DNA from: Letharia columbiana
Lineage: Eukaryota; Ascomycota; Lecanoromycetes; Lecanorales; Parmeliaceae
NCBI RefSeq assembly: GCF_014066305.1
Contig: NW_023501056.1
Span: forward strand, 62,001-126,000
Direction: 5' to 3'
DNA: 64,000 nt
The notes beneath the pieces are model-generated. The model saw only the letters and a list, made by a program, of their open reading frames with translations, had not been told where the DNA came from and ran no database searches. Positions 33,070-44,963 of the stretch are shown one piece after another (positions within the stretch are counted from its first letter, which is position 1; each line of letters starts with the position of its first letter). Position numbers and translations under genes: made by a program.

Positions 33070-36000
33070 TCAAATCATAACCATGTCCTCCTCATCTTCA
33101 TCTTCGTCGTTGACTTCTGCACGGTCAGTATCATTGCCATCATCATCCTCTTCACCGCTGAAGAGATCAGCGTAGCTTTCATCTTCCTCCACCATATTCC
33201 CTTTTCCTTTCGCGACCCAACGACCCTCAATGGCAGCCGCCTCTTCAGCTTCCTCGATACGTTCTTGAGCCTCTATCTGCTTCCGCGCAAACGTCTCTTC
33301 ATCATCAACATCAACTGATAGAGTCACCATAGTGAAGCTATCACTCATAGAATCATCCGCAGAGTCGGCGGCGTGGACTCGACCTCGACGGATCGCATCA
33401 GAAAATCCACGGTTGGTCGCTGTAGATGTGTTGAAGGTACTGGCACTGTCTCCAGCACTAAGCAACTCGAACTCGCTTGGCGTTTTGACGCTGTTAGCAG
33501 GGGTCGAGCCGTCATGGACGTTGGGGCCAGGAGTGGTGAAACCATGCTCCGCAGTAGGAAGGTCATCGTTGTACACTCCCCTATAGAGGTTTTAGAGTCA
33601 GCATCTCTTCTTCCGGGCAAGCATTCAATCAGACAGCCTCAGGGGATTCAAAGACCCTTTTACTCGCGAAAGATGTCTTGTTTGAAACGTGGTATAGAAC
33701 AGGAAAAATCTGCTTCGAAATGTACATACATCGATCCATCATCGTTGCCACCAGCCCAGAGTGGGAGGTACTTCCATTCAGTCTCTTCAAGGCAGACGAG
33801 CGTATTGACGATGCCAAGATCCAGGGATTCTTTCAGACATCCGGGATCTGAGGAACGTAGCTTGTTACTAGCAAATATATCAATATAGTTTTGAGCTTGG
33901 ATGAAAAATCCTCCAAGATCGAAGAACTTTGTTGGGTTGCCGGAGTAAGTTTTCTTGGGCTTCAAGTCAACAAATTGCTGCTGGACTCCGTCATCTGCAT
34001 CCGAACTGTTGTATTCATCCCAGATATCGGGTTTTGTTGTAGCCGCCCTGGGCGCCAAACATTGCGGGACTACTTCGTTCAAGTAATCAGCGCGCCATGA
34101 CTTGCGATCTGCTGGAATTATTTTTCGTTCACCCTCTGCTTTCTGGGGCGCTAGGTCTCTCTTGGGTGCTAAGTGATCACTGTGACTCGAGGGATCACTG
34201 TAGCCACGCCAGGGGTCGATTCCTGTCGAAATTCCTTCATTTTGACGTCCTTGGCCCGCCGGCTCTTCCAATGCGTTGTCAGTAGCCGGCCATCTATCCA
34301 ATGGTCCTGAAGAAAAATGAAGGTCATCTACGCTCTTCTGCACTTGAGCTACAGGGTCATCCCTTGCTGCCCCAAAAGGCCATTTCGTACGAACATCGGT
34401 TTCAGATTGCTTTTCATCTGGAGGCGACAGAGTATCGTGGAAAAAATGCGTTCGCTTTAATGCTTTCGGGACATCGATAGGTTGAGCTGGTATTGAGAAA
34501 AATGCTTTGCTGTTAGTAGCAGCTTCTTGCGCGCCATCAAGGGTACGATCTGGCAATGCGTATGATCGTTTCTGCAAAGGTCTGACATTCAACTCTTGTT
34601 GAGCATTGTAAAGATTGTGGTCTGGGGGGAGTGCGAACAACAAGTCCTGAGACTGTTTTTGGTCCTGCGCCCCACTGATGGTACGATCTGGCAGTGTATG
34701 TAAGCGCCTTGACAAAAAATGGGCATCCAACTCTGGCTGAGCAAGGTGGAGAGTGTGGTCCGAGCGGTCCGGAATATACGCTTGATCAAGGTGAGTTTGA
34801 CCGTTGCGCATGAGTTTTCTAAGCTCTGAGTCCTTGATCTCACGATAAGTGCCTCGATCCAATTCGCGCCTTTCGATATGACTCAATCGGTCAAGACCAC
34901 CCTTTATGAGCCAGCCTTTTCGAATATCAAGGTTTGTCGCTCCCTGAAACATAGCGAATGATCTTAAGGCCTCCCAATAGGTTCTTGACAGGATACGCTC
35001 GCCTAGCGGCATATTGGCCCATACAGCGGCACGGTCCAGTCGCGGCAGCAGTTCATGCCCTCCCTCCCGGTGGAGAACGGGTCCGGGAAGAGTGTCGTAT
35101 TCGACACACAGTAATTTGTAAACTGTCCCGCGGACGTAGTCCTTGAGGAGATCCTTCATTTCTTTGACTGTGTCTTGAAGCTCTGGCTGTGTATATGCAG
35201 AAAGTCTGCGCACTTCTGGCAGCTCGTCAATCCATTGCATGTCGTTGAAAACGAAATTCGCGAAACCACGATTAATACGCTCAAGGAAGCTCTTGCTGGC
35301 GTATTCGACGCGAGTGTGAATATGCTCCGGCAGCTCTTCCTTTTTCCGCCCAAATGTGGTGCGCTTGTGCATCCGAGGCTCTCTTGTTTGACGAAGGTTA
35401 TCCAGTGCTTCTTCCCCAACCAGAATAGCGAAGGAGTCGCGAGCAAGGTCGTAGTTTTGAAGACCGTCAGCGATTTGGTGACTGACTTCAGGCAAAACCT
35501 CCAAGAAGTACGAATTAGGATACGCACGCAACCAACGGATAATATAGTCCTCTAGTGGACTGTGGATAATGTCGAGATTCTTTGCGACAGCAAACGTAGT
35601 CCATACTTTGGTTGCGGAGTCAAGCATCGGATCCGTTCCTTGCAAGGCGGAGAGTACACGCTCGATAGCGGAGCGATGTCGCACAGGGCTGTATTCCAAT
35701 GGCATGACAGTTGGAGGGGTAACTTTCAAGCTCGTGCCTTCAGAGCCTGCTGGAATCGTGTTGAGTCCATCCAGCTTCTTCCCATTGGTCAGTTTGTTTG
35801 AAGTCTTCTGGCATTTGGCGGCCCGATCTGGACGTTCTGAAGTGGGCTCACTCACTGCTTTTGGTGAGACAGAAGAGTATTCTTCTTCGCCTTTTACCAA
35901 AGTCTTCGACACGTTCCAAATCTGATTCGACTGATACCAAAGTCTGACCCCCTCGGAACAGCACAGTTCAGTGGTCAGAAAGACGGCATCTGCGCAGATT

Positions 36001-36631
36001 TTAGAGTCAGCATGGCCTCTACAAGGCTAGAATCTGAGTCGTGAGACAGGCTTGAAGCGTGAAAAGAGCAGCTTGCTCCCTGCATATGCCTCGCGACTTG
36101 GATTGTGTGAACAAAATCTGAATTATGCGTACCTTCGCCCTCACTGGGTGGTGTCAAGTCAATCACATATTTGACGTTGCTCGGTAGCTTATTGGCTAGC
36201 TTGCGACGCCGAAGAAATCGGAATTGCTGGGTAGGGCCGAAGAGCTTTGCAAGACCGGGTGAATACTTGGTTAGAGTGTCCTTCTGTAAGAGAATGGGGT
36301 CTTCATAGCGCTTGATGTAGCGCTGGTAGTCATGCTCGTCCTGTTCTGGCTGTCTCTGTGGAGCGTCGATGTAGATCAACGTGTCGCCCTCTGAGTCGTG
36401 AACAATTGGCAGCTCTATGGCGGCTTGCATTGTCATGTCGTTGATTCGATCGTCGATGTTGACGCGATTTTGGCATGTCTGTACATGAGGATCGAGTTCC
36501 TCAGCCTTTAGATCCGTAAACTGAGTAGCCGGATTGTTGTCTCGCGCAGAGGGTGATTCGCGGATAGCTTCCTGCATGCCCATTGCTGCGCCTTGCGCTC
36601 TACTGGGGTAATTGAGATCCCGGCTAGCCAT
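33070..36631 (-). CDS. Large conserved fungal protein of unknown function, 1,111 aa
   Basis: Three exons (36631-36133, 35989-33664, 33580-33070) join in frame. The first intron is proved by a G|GTACGC donor, a GCTGAC branch site and a GCGCAG acceptor that restore the frame across an apparent shift. Seen: KLPSNVKYVIDLTPPSEGE and ELCCSEGVRLWY in the first third resemble a filamentous-fungal family without an assigned role. The second part (residues about 250-560) is mostly helical. The middle (about 560-900) is Ser/Asp/Pro-rich and contains two similar segments, LPDRTISGAQDQK and LPDRTLDGAQEAA. The tail is strongly acidic (GEEDDDGNDTDRAEVNDEDE). No catalytic motif or signal peptide is visible. 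It may be nuclear or a scaffold, but that is a guess. Confidence 0.7.
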
Positions 36632-37006
36632 CCCTTGGTACTTTCAAAACTTATAGAAAGTTCCACAGCAATGTCAGTCTGTTTGCTGGATGGCTGCCTG
36701 CCAGTGAGTATTGCGCAGTTATATGGTGACGAGTAATTAATGATTGAAGCCGCCTGGGTTGCTATTCGGGATACTGAGCTTGGCTAGACTGATGCGCTTG
36801 AAGGGAAAAAGAGATGAGAGTCGTTGCCTCAATTGTTAGATCAAGGATCGAAGGCAGGAGTCTTTGCTCAAGTTGAAGTCAATGGGGGTTTGGGTTAAGA
36901 AAATGGGATCCAGGTGAATAAGGAAATATCAAGTTCAGGCGGAACTAGCGGCGTACTCTAGGGTGGATGCCTTAGGTCAGTTTGCTGGGTGAGTCGAGCT
37001 GATGAG
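36632..37006. other. Intergenic, no gene recognised
   Basis: A 375-bp gap upstream of the 1,111-aa gene. No open frame, repeat or RNA gene is seen. Confidence 0.5.
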
Positions 37007-37549
37007 TCAAACAGAGTCTAGCTCTCCCACGTCCTCTGATTCTTCCTCAACTTCAAGCAACAATGACGCTGTCAAACTAATCCGAAGACTGTGACAGAAA
37101 ATGGAGAGAGTAAGAAAGGGCAAAGCTGTGTATATGCACAGCTTTATGAAGAGGAGATGGAGTAGGTGGGAAAAAGGAGACTTTTGGGGGGAAGGCTGCC
37201 TCAGCTGCCTGTTCATGCGGCTAAATTCCTTAACGGCGGGATTCTCTCTCCTCACTGGCTCCGTTCCATTGGTGTGGGTGAGGCTCTGCTCTTGGTTCCA
37301 GGTCTGTTTTAGGTGTTTCCGCAGCTGATGTTCTCTGAATCTCCGCTCACTCCTCGTAAGAAATTTGTGACCCGGATTGTTTTTGTATTCGTTGAAGATG
37401 TCCCGTGCTGTGCGTGGTTTTTTTTGTGTCTCTAGAGCTTGCTCCAGCTCCTGCCTTATTTCGATCTTCAGATGGTATCTGAAGATGGTCAGTAGTACGA
37501 ATATAGACAGAAAGCCGATTATCTTTCCAAGCCAATTGTTGTTTTCCAT
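37007..37549 (-). CDS. Hypothetical protein with N-terminal and C-terminal membrane segments
   Basis: A single frame encodes 180 aa. An N-terminal helix (LGKIIGFLSIFVLLTIFRY) is followed by a highly charged middle (DIFNEYKNNPGHKFLTRSER, then REHQLRKHLKQTW) and a second hydrophobic stretch (LLHLLFIKLCIYTALPFLTLS). No family is recognised. The single-exon layout and low-complexity end make it uncertain that this is a real gene. If real, it is a small membrane protein with a basic, helical loop. Confidence 0.35.
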   Translation of the reverse strand: MENNNWLGKIIGFLSIFVLLTIFRYHLKIEIRQELEQALETQKKPRTARDIFNEYKNNPGHKFLTRSERRFREHQLRKHLKQTWNQEQSLTHTNGTEPVRRENPAVKEFSRMNRQLRQPSPQKSPFSHLLHLLFIKLCIYTALPFLTLSIFCHSLRISLTASLLLEVEEESEDVGELDSV

Positions 37550-38241
37550 TTGTGCGTTACTGTTGGATTGTCCATGCTTGTGAGTCTTGAAAAGAGCACG
37601 CGACAGCGTGAAGCAAAACAGAAGCGAATTAATAGCGCCTTGGCATTATACGGGTACGACGTGCATTCAAATGGACTGGGAACTTGCAGATGACTATGAA
37701 CAGAAAATCAAGGAGAGAGAGACCATATGTGAGACAAGGAATGCTCAATTAAGTGCCAGAGACGCTTTGTATCCAGCATGACACAAGGCTTAGGGGCACA
37801 AGCATCCAAAAGATGGGAGACACTCAAACCATTCTAGTAGCAGAAACGGGAGGCGGGACGAAAGCTTATGGGGCTCTTGAAGAGGAGAAAGCTCCATTCG
37901 CCCTCGTATTTGCTGTGTCAACGTCTTATATCCTCTTTTCAGGTCAATCACATAGCCCTTTACAGCAAGTTGACCTCTCCGCCCTCAATAGCTACTCTCT
38001 ACTCTTCGATGCCAGGTCCAACAGGTCTTTTCAGCAGAAGCGCCATTTATCCAATTCCCTTCCAAGTTTCCTTGAAGACCCATTGAGCCAAGAGCCCCTC
38101 CCCAGCTACTGTTCAGCACAAGCGTCGACTACCATCTCCGCTTCCAAAAGCCATTGAAGGCCCGCTTTTGAGCCAGAAACAAGCACCCAGCTCCGGACCC
38201 CCTTCATTCCTTCCAAACCAAGCCGTCGGAGCATCGCCCAG
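37550..38241. other. Intergenic; unsupported open frame
   Basis: A frame at 37753-38157 (+) is Ser/Leu-rich with no family resemblance; it probably belongs to the leader of the gene at 38242. Nothing else is seen. Confidence 0.45.
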
Positions 38242-38457
38242 ATGTCACACATTAGCTCCCTCCTCACTAGACCGTCCACCCTCGGTCTCGTCGCTGTAGG
38301 CGGCAGCGCCGCTTTCTACCTCGGCATGAAGTCGAAGACGATAATGGCTCAACAGGCCCAAAGGGATAGTGGAGAAGATCAAAGCAGGGCAAGAGGACCG
38401 GCGGTCCAGGAGAAGAATTATGGGGTCAAAGCTGGCAGGGAAGGTGGAGGGGTTTGA
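38242..38457 (+). CDS. Small conserved fungal protein, single membrane helix
   Basis: The frame encodes 71 aa. After a short N-terminus, a helix (STLGLVAVGGSAAFYLGM) precedes a polar stretch and the C-terminal YGVKAGREGGGV. Small single-helix proteins ending in a Arg-x-Gly-Gly-Gly-Val/Ile motif are widespread in filamentous ascomycetes and are annotated only as hypothetical, perhaps mitochondrial. The match here is from recollection of that pattern, so the family call is tentative. The gene is single-exon. Confidence 0.5.
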   Translation: MSHISSLLTRPSTLGLVAVGGSAAFYLGMKSKTIMAQQAQRDSGEDQSRARGPAVQEKNYGVKAGREGGGV

Positions 38458-39077
38458 GTGTGGGAAAAGATTGGGGATGCACAGGGGTCGAGGTGCAATG
38501 GAAATGGAGTGTAGAATGTTCTTTACAGCAAGATTGTTGAAGGTTTCTGCGAAGAGAGAAGGTTTGGTGACACATCAAATATGGCTAGCAGTATTGCAGG
38601 CGAAATGCGAGTGCTTAGAAGAGGTTGGCTGCGGGAAAGGTGAGGGACGGACGAATGGGCTGCAAGTCGTTGCTGTGGGGTCGAACTCGAGATGCTGCTG
38701 ACGATATTACGACAATGGATGTGGGTAATGTGATGCTTGATGAGGCTTTGGGTCCAGTGGGAATTGATATGAATGATCGGATGGGTACGTGTATATAAGC
38801 TGTCAAATTTGTACAAGCACCGCTCGATTCCGCGAGCAATACAGCGAAGACGACACAGCATCAATTTCAGCAACCAAGTCTTCAAGATATGTGTTTTCGA
38901 GGAGCCGAAAGCAATTGTGGCCTCGTGACTTCCTGCGAGCCTTTTTTAAGTCATTGCAGGGTGGGCTCATAGAGGCCACTCGGGCTACTCCGACTGAGAT
39001 TGGCTTGGCGCGATGTATCTGCATCCTGACTGGTCTAGATGTTTTTTTACTAATTAGTCTGTCCCCTGCCTTTCACA
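38458..39077. other. Intergenic, no gene recognised
   Basis: A 620-bp gap upstream of the membrane protein at 39078. Short frames on both strands (for example 38523-38885 -) overlap one another and resemble nothing. Confidence 0.5.
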
Positions 39078-40697
39078 ATGTCCAGCGCCGGAAAGCGCCC
39101 AGAGGGATTTCCTCCTCGACAAGCCATGCTTACAGGAGATACGCTCAGTACAGAGGAAGTCTCAGTTGGAGATAGCAACAACAATGAACCTGCGGGATCC
39201 TCCAAAAGAACTTGGAACCGCTTAACTTTCATGCTCGGTCCTCGACAGGAAGACGTGGGCGGAGACCAGATAGAGAGAGGGAGGCACAAGACCCAGGCCA
39301 AGGTCAAGGGCAAAATACACGTTGAAGAAGGCAACCACGAGGAAGATGCGGAAGCTGGAGCCATACCACTTGAAGGACGACCAGCCGAAGCGACGAAAGG
39401 CCATAAGCAGTCTCCATTCAGCTCAAGCGCCTTTGATCGACTGCCACAACCTGTCGCGGTCGTTGACGTCTTCTTTGGCTCGTGGTGGCTCGTCTCAGCG
39501 TTGCGGACGGCTACGAGACTTGTGGTGATCTGGCTCTCGGGCTTTTTGTTGTGGACGCAATCATTCGACGTCTCTGTTGCAATGATAACAGTAGTGGTGA
39601 TCTACCTGGTCCGCTGGCGTCTCCTGAAAGCCGGACGTAATTTCATCCCGTTCACTGCGATTCCGATCCCCGGGAAGCGTGAGCTCTTCAAGGTGATCTT
39701 TCGCTCGACACAGAAAATCTGGGTATCTCACCGTCTGGGCTTCTTGAAGCTACAAAGATCGCTTACGTCCGTTGTTAGGAGCGTGTTGCCGCTAAAGCTC
39801 TACTCCGTCGATATACGGTACTATGCAAGATTTGGTGGTTCGTTTATCTCCTGATTACGCCTATGACGGAGTTCAGACAAAATTACATGGCTGCATGGCG
39901 CCAACGTGAGGGTCTCTCGATTCACATCTTTGTCGACGATGAAAACATGTCGATTCCAATTCCCGCGGATGGCACCGATGAAGCCATGCTGGCACGCATA
40001 CGCTTGTTCTATCAGATGATGTTGGTTGGTCAAGGCTTTCCAGCGCTGGTATTCCCAAAGCAACTCCAGAGGGTCGACATCGTTGAGGTAAGCTGCGTCT
40101 CCCTCAGATCGCGTAAACCCATCTTGCTTAATGCTGGTTGCGATACATCTAGATGAGCAAGGACAGCTTGGTCTTGGGAAGCCGACTGGGGACATTACAG
40201 CTAGGTCGTTACAAAGGCCGGCTCGTCAACGTTTTCGAAAATCCCAAACTTGGGGCACAGACCGTCGCACTCGCGGACAAAATCCGGACCGGACCGGAGA
40301 ACTCGGCGCTCGAATTCCAGCGGACATACGACGTTGGCACCATCTCAGTGGTTGTGGCGGTCCCGCCGCTCGCGTCTCTCATCTTTGCTATCGTCTGGGT
40401 TTCGATTCACGCCCACAAAAGAAGCGATGCAGATTTTCAAGTAATAGTCGCCACCGCATTCACCGTCGCGTCTTACATCATCACGGCAGGTAGTCCTCGT
40501 GATATCTATATCTTGGCCCCAACGGTCTTGTATGCTAACGACTGTGATGTATAGGCACTTTGACTCTTGCTCTCATCGTATTCTTGGACCAGAAAAGGGC
40601 CCAGAATGATGACATGATGGAGAAAATCGCTCGCAGGCCTGTTGAGACAAAGGCCGCTGCTTCGTCAGAGCTGGAACGACGGAGCTCTGTGCCATAA
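39078..40697 (+). CDS. Conserved fungal multi-pass membrane protein, function unknown
   Basis: Four exons (39078-39817, 39877-40087, 40153-40489, 40555-40697) encode 476 aa. A disordered, acidic N-terminus (about residues 1-130) precedes two helices (LVVIWLSGFLLWTQSF; VSVAMITVVVIYLVRW). A soluble region with QNYMAAWRQREGLSIHIFVD follows. Two more helices come near the end (ISVVVAVPPLASLIFAIVWV; IVATAFTVASYIITAGTLT) before a charged tail. The arrangement resembles fungal proteins known only as hypothetical integral membrane proteins. The frame break near 39840 is resolved by a 59-nt intron with a GTACTA donor. Nothing in the sequence points to a specific function. Confidence 0.7.
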
Positions 40698-41301
40698 CTG
40701 CAGTTGGCCATATAAGAGGACGATATCTTACCGCGTCCACTGCTTTCCGCATTTGGGATTTCCATGCCCTCACGATCTCCAAATTCTCTTCCGTCAATCC
40801 ACCACCCGTCATGAATCACGTCATGAATCACGAATCACGGCTGGAGTACGAGACACGAGCGGCCAATTGAAGATTCGGGCCAGTACAATATAGGGAGACT
40901 TCCGTATTGCATGGAGCAGGCTGTAGTTCACGACCCCAGATAAACGCCGAGAGGCCACAAATTGTTTTCTCCGCACCATTATTTCGATTACTACCCCACC
41001 ACATTAATATGATTCAGTCTAGATCTATTATATAGAGTCCAATATATCATTCCTTTCATGAATTCGTCTTACGTAATCCCCTTTGCGACATGAGAAGACC
41101 TGATACCTGAAGAAAGTGCTCTGAAAAGAGGCTTGGAGCCATTGATATTGCCATTCAGTTTCTATCTTTCGCTCAGCTAAAAGGGTATCGTACAGCTGAA
41201 GGAACAGACTGCCGCCAAGAAAGCAAGTAAAAGAAGCAGAAGAACCCTTTTATGATGCCGTGAAACCACCGACCAAATGCGTCTAAAACCATAACGCCAT
41301 G
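40698..41301. other. 3' intergenic gap between converging genes
   Basis: No gene is seen. The short word ATGAATCACG repeats twice with a third partial copy at 40808-40840. Confidence 0.5.
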
Positions 41302-44300
41302 CTAAATCGAGCTGCCTCTCCCCTTGTCCTCTTCTTGCGGCTCATGCTCATTGGCCTCATTCTCCCGGTCCTCTGCCTTCGCCTTCGTCCTTCCCTCCTT
41401 CTTCCCGTTACTGCATCTCTTGCTTCTCGTCCTGGCAATCTTCATCTCAGCGAATTTTAGGTCCGGTGCATCGCCGGCGCTCTTCGTCTCTTCCTTCCTC
41501 CAATCCTTCACCTCCTTCAAGACCTCCCTGAACCCTTCTTCAAGTGCATTCATTCTAGCCAACATCAACTTGCCCATCCTCTGCTGATCCTCGTGTCCAC
41601 CAGCGGCAGCTTGACCAGCTCTCATGGCACCGGTTGCATAAGCCATCTGCGTAGCAAAGCTGTTAGGCACGCCACCAATATAGCCGCCACCAATGGCTTT
41701 GTTGTCACCAATATCAGAGCCGAGGTCCATTGTGAAAGAATGGCGTCGTCCGCGTCCTTGACCGAAATTGAGCATGCCGACGAGATCCGGTGCCGATTGG
41801 AAAGCGGCGCGTGATGGCATGATCGGTCGTGGCCGAGAAGCGCCAGGCAGCTGACGCTTTGGTGTACGCCTTCCGGCTGATGCCACCGGAGTCACGACTC
41901 CGGTGTTTTTGACACTGTTTCTGGCGGTGATTGCTTTGCGGGTTGGGGATGAAGTTGACGAATCGTTCAGGGGCGGAGGTGGGTCATAGAGCACAGTATT
42001 GGTAGAGACATTTCGCATATGCCCCGCGCGAGTGGGGCGCTGGGCGTTGATCCGAACCGCGGCAACTTTTGGTGGAGAGGATTTTGCGTGGTTTGAGAAG
42101 TTTGACGAGAAGTGCGGTATCCTGGGCTTAGCAGTGGGCGTCTGTTGGAAATAGTCCTCATTCTGCTGGCATGGATCTTGGTCTGTCGGTATCTTCCTAT
42201 CTGAAGTCGCACTTGGTCGACCTAATGTGATGAGATCCTCGTCGTCATTTGTAACAAGTTCATCGTCACCGTCGGCATCCGTTTGCCTGGGTATATCATC
42301 CATACTCATGTTCAGTAGATCACTATCTTCCCGGCGACGTGGAGGGCGTTCTTGACGTCCAGCTCCAACAAATTCTTCGGGATCTGACATGATAGACATC
42401 GTCGCTTCGGTAAAGTCACGTCTAAAGCCGGGCTGTCGTTTTCGCCCCAGCTGCTGAGACTTTCGGTGAGCAATCCGGCGAGCCTCCAATCTGTCAACTA
42501 TCGAACGATCTTGTTCGACTGGTGGGCTTGGGGTCCCATCAGGGCCCATATTCTGCATCCAATTGTTGACTACATTGCTGGTTTTTCGACGCTCATGGCT
42601 CTTCTGCGTATTTCGAATTGTGTTGTCTCTGAAAGGGCGTCGGAAGACTTCCTCAAGAGCCCGGTCCTTTTGAAAGGTCGCCACTGAAGGTTCTCGCAGT
42701 CGATTCAGCTTGGGGCTGAATAAGTTCAGGCCTGCACCAGGAGCCTCGAAAGCTCGCACTTCTAGGCCCTGGCGACCTCGTTGCTCAACGAGCTCACTTG
42801 CGTCAAACATCGACCGTCGTAGAATCATGCGCTCATAAGCATAGATGAGGAATAGGACGGGGAAATGGGTGACCTTGATGACGGTACGATTGATCCGGAC
42901 GAATTGGCGGAATGGTAACACGAACCGAAGTGGAGCCAAAAGCCAGGCGATTATATTGGTAGGGGCAACATACGAGAACAGAGCATCTGATTTGACCATC
43001 GATATAGTATTGACGGCAAACACGAACTGATGCTCCTCGTTTGCGTTCTGAACAATCGCCATGAACGAATTTGTCAAGACAGTGATGAGAATGGTCACGA
43101 TCAAGAAGTGACAGATGAAGAGAAAGAGCGTCAATATGGTCTTACCAAGTACGTTATAGGTCCCCCAAGAGTCCCATGCAGCTGGAGTAAAGCCCATAAG
43201 CATTTGGAAAAGCGCGTAAGCCACAGAACCAGCATCGTAGTCGCCGGTTCCAAACGACAAAGTGAACGCCACGAAAAAGCCGCTGCAACTGATGACGATA
43301 AGTACGAAGACAGCCACAAGATCCATCGCCATCATGCGGAATGCAATTAAGAGCTGCGAGAAATATCGGTAATGGTCCAGCACGGAGAACAAGCGTGGGA
43401 ATAGTAAGACCGCGTTAGCAGCCAGGAGGTCGTACGCGTTGTCGGCGGTGTGATGCTTACGAACATCCGGCATCAGGAGGCCATAGAGTCGCATGCAGTA
43501 ATAGGCAACGAGGAGTAGCAATATGCCAAGATCGAATGCGTTCCAGAAGCTCATAATGTATAGACTGAAGCCTTGCTCATTGAACCCCACGACTTCATCA
43601 AGCATGAATCCAGCACTCCAGAACCAGAAGACAACTTCCAAGGCAGTAATTGTGAGCGACCGTTCAATGAGAACAGCCAAGTACAGGCCAAGCAAGACCG
43701 CGAATGAGCATGTTGAGAGGAATTGGCGGTACCGAGGAACTCGTAACCTTGAAAGCTTGAAGAGTGACGCGTCCCAAGGATCATACAAGGTGGCCGATCT
43801 ACGCACTGAAAAGGTGACAGGGTCAAGATGATCTCTTTGCTTCGCTGGTTGTAAGCTATCGGGTGCCGCCTGCAAGATCGCACCTCTTCCTCCAATGGCA
43901 CCATATCCTCGGTTTTGATTTGGTGTCACCTTCTCAGGAGGTCGATGGAGGTTGTCTGCTGCCGAATGAAAGACGATTGTTCCAGCCCAGATAGCTTCGA
44001 GTTGCTGCACCACTAATGGGTGAGCTAAGAATCGTTTGGACTGAGCGCGAATGGCTATCTCGAGTGTAGAAATGCGAGCTGCTCGTGGCTGGGCTTTTCC
44101 CCCGGGCGAAGAGTCCCAATTGGGTCCAGGATTAGAATTTCCATTGCTTGAGGGCTGGCCTTGAAGAGGGTAGAAGTCGTACGACAAGGCATCTGATCAG
44201 TAGTCAGTACGGAGGGAAGACAGGATTGTACGAAGCTAGCTACCAATCTAGTATCATTAGCTTGCCGATTGATGATCCTTGTAGAACATAAACATACCAA

Positions 44301-44963
44301 TTCTCTTGTGCTGAACTCCTTGAGTAATTTGATAGCAAGCAGCTCACAAACCAGTGCTCTTGTCTTGCTTGCGCCGCTGTTGCCAGGGTACATTGAGACC
44401 TCCTTGTTGAACTGCAGGCAATTTGCCATGAGGGCATATAGTGTAGCTTTGGAGAAATGGGAGCTTCTGATCTGTTGCTGGATGGGCTTGATGAGGAACT
44501 GCGATACTTGTGGAGAGCGTAACTGGTCCCAAGAGAGTGTGGTCTCGCATCGCGGCACCACCAGGAGGCGAATGGTATGCGTGAGATTATAGACTGGTAG
44601 AGCGTCTGCATAGAGGTTTAGGAGAGTACACACACAGTCTTGAGAGGGGAGATTCAGCATACCTAAGTGAGCAGCAGAGAAGATAGGCAGCAATGGTGAC
44701 AGCTCTCCAGCCTCATCTTCGTCTATTTCCTCCTCTTGGTCTTCATCCTCTCCGTCTTCCTCCTCCTGATCTTCTCCATCCATCCTATCTGGGAGGCCTG
44801 GGGATATGCCATGATTGAAGTAGGCAGCCGGTCGTCGCCGCTCCTCAAGCGAGCCTCTTCGTGCAGCTATGGGAGAGGCATGGAGGCCGGAGTTTGGAGT
44901 TGAGAAGTGGGATGGTCCCCTGCCTCGTTGCGTTTTGGTTAGGCGGGTAGAATTAAGACGCAT
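41302..44963 (-). CDS. YVC1: Vacuolar TRP-type calcium channel Yvc1
   Basis: Exon 1 (44963-44663) encodes an acidic N-terminus. Exon 2 (from about 44615) begins DALPVYNLTHTIRLLVVPRC, the start of the Yvc1 cytosolic domain. The last long exon (to 41302) carries six hydrophobic helices, for example FLSTCSFAVLLGLYLAVLIE and MAMDLVAVFVLIVISCSGFF, and the pore region (ALFQMLMGFTPAAWDSWGTY), followed by TILTLFLFICHFLIVTILI. The long C-terminus is polar with basic clusters. Known: Yvc1 releases vacuolar calcium on hyperosmotic or mechanical stress. The junction near 44190-44300 is not simple: the two exons differ in frame and no single GT-AG intron reconciles them; a four-base internal exon (CTTC at about 44240) would. 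Confidence 0.85.

Noticed and set aside
35975..36133. Apparent frameshift in the 1,111-aa gene
   Set aside because: A normal intron (GTACGC donor, GCTGAC branch, GCGCAG acceptor) from 36132 to 35990 restores the frame.
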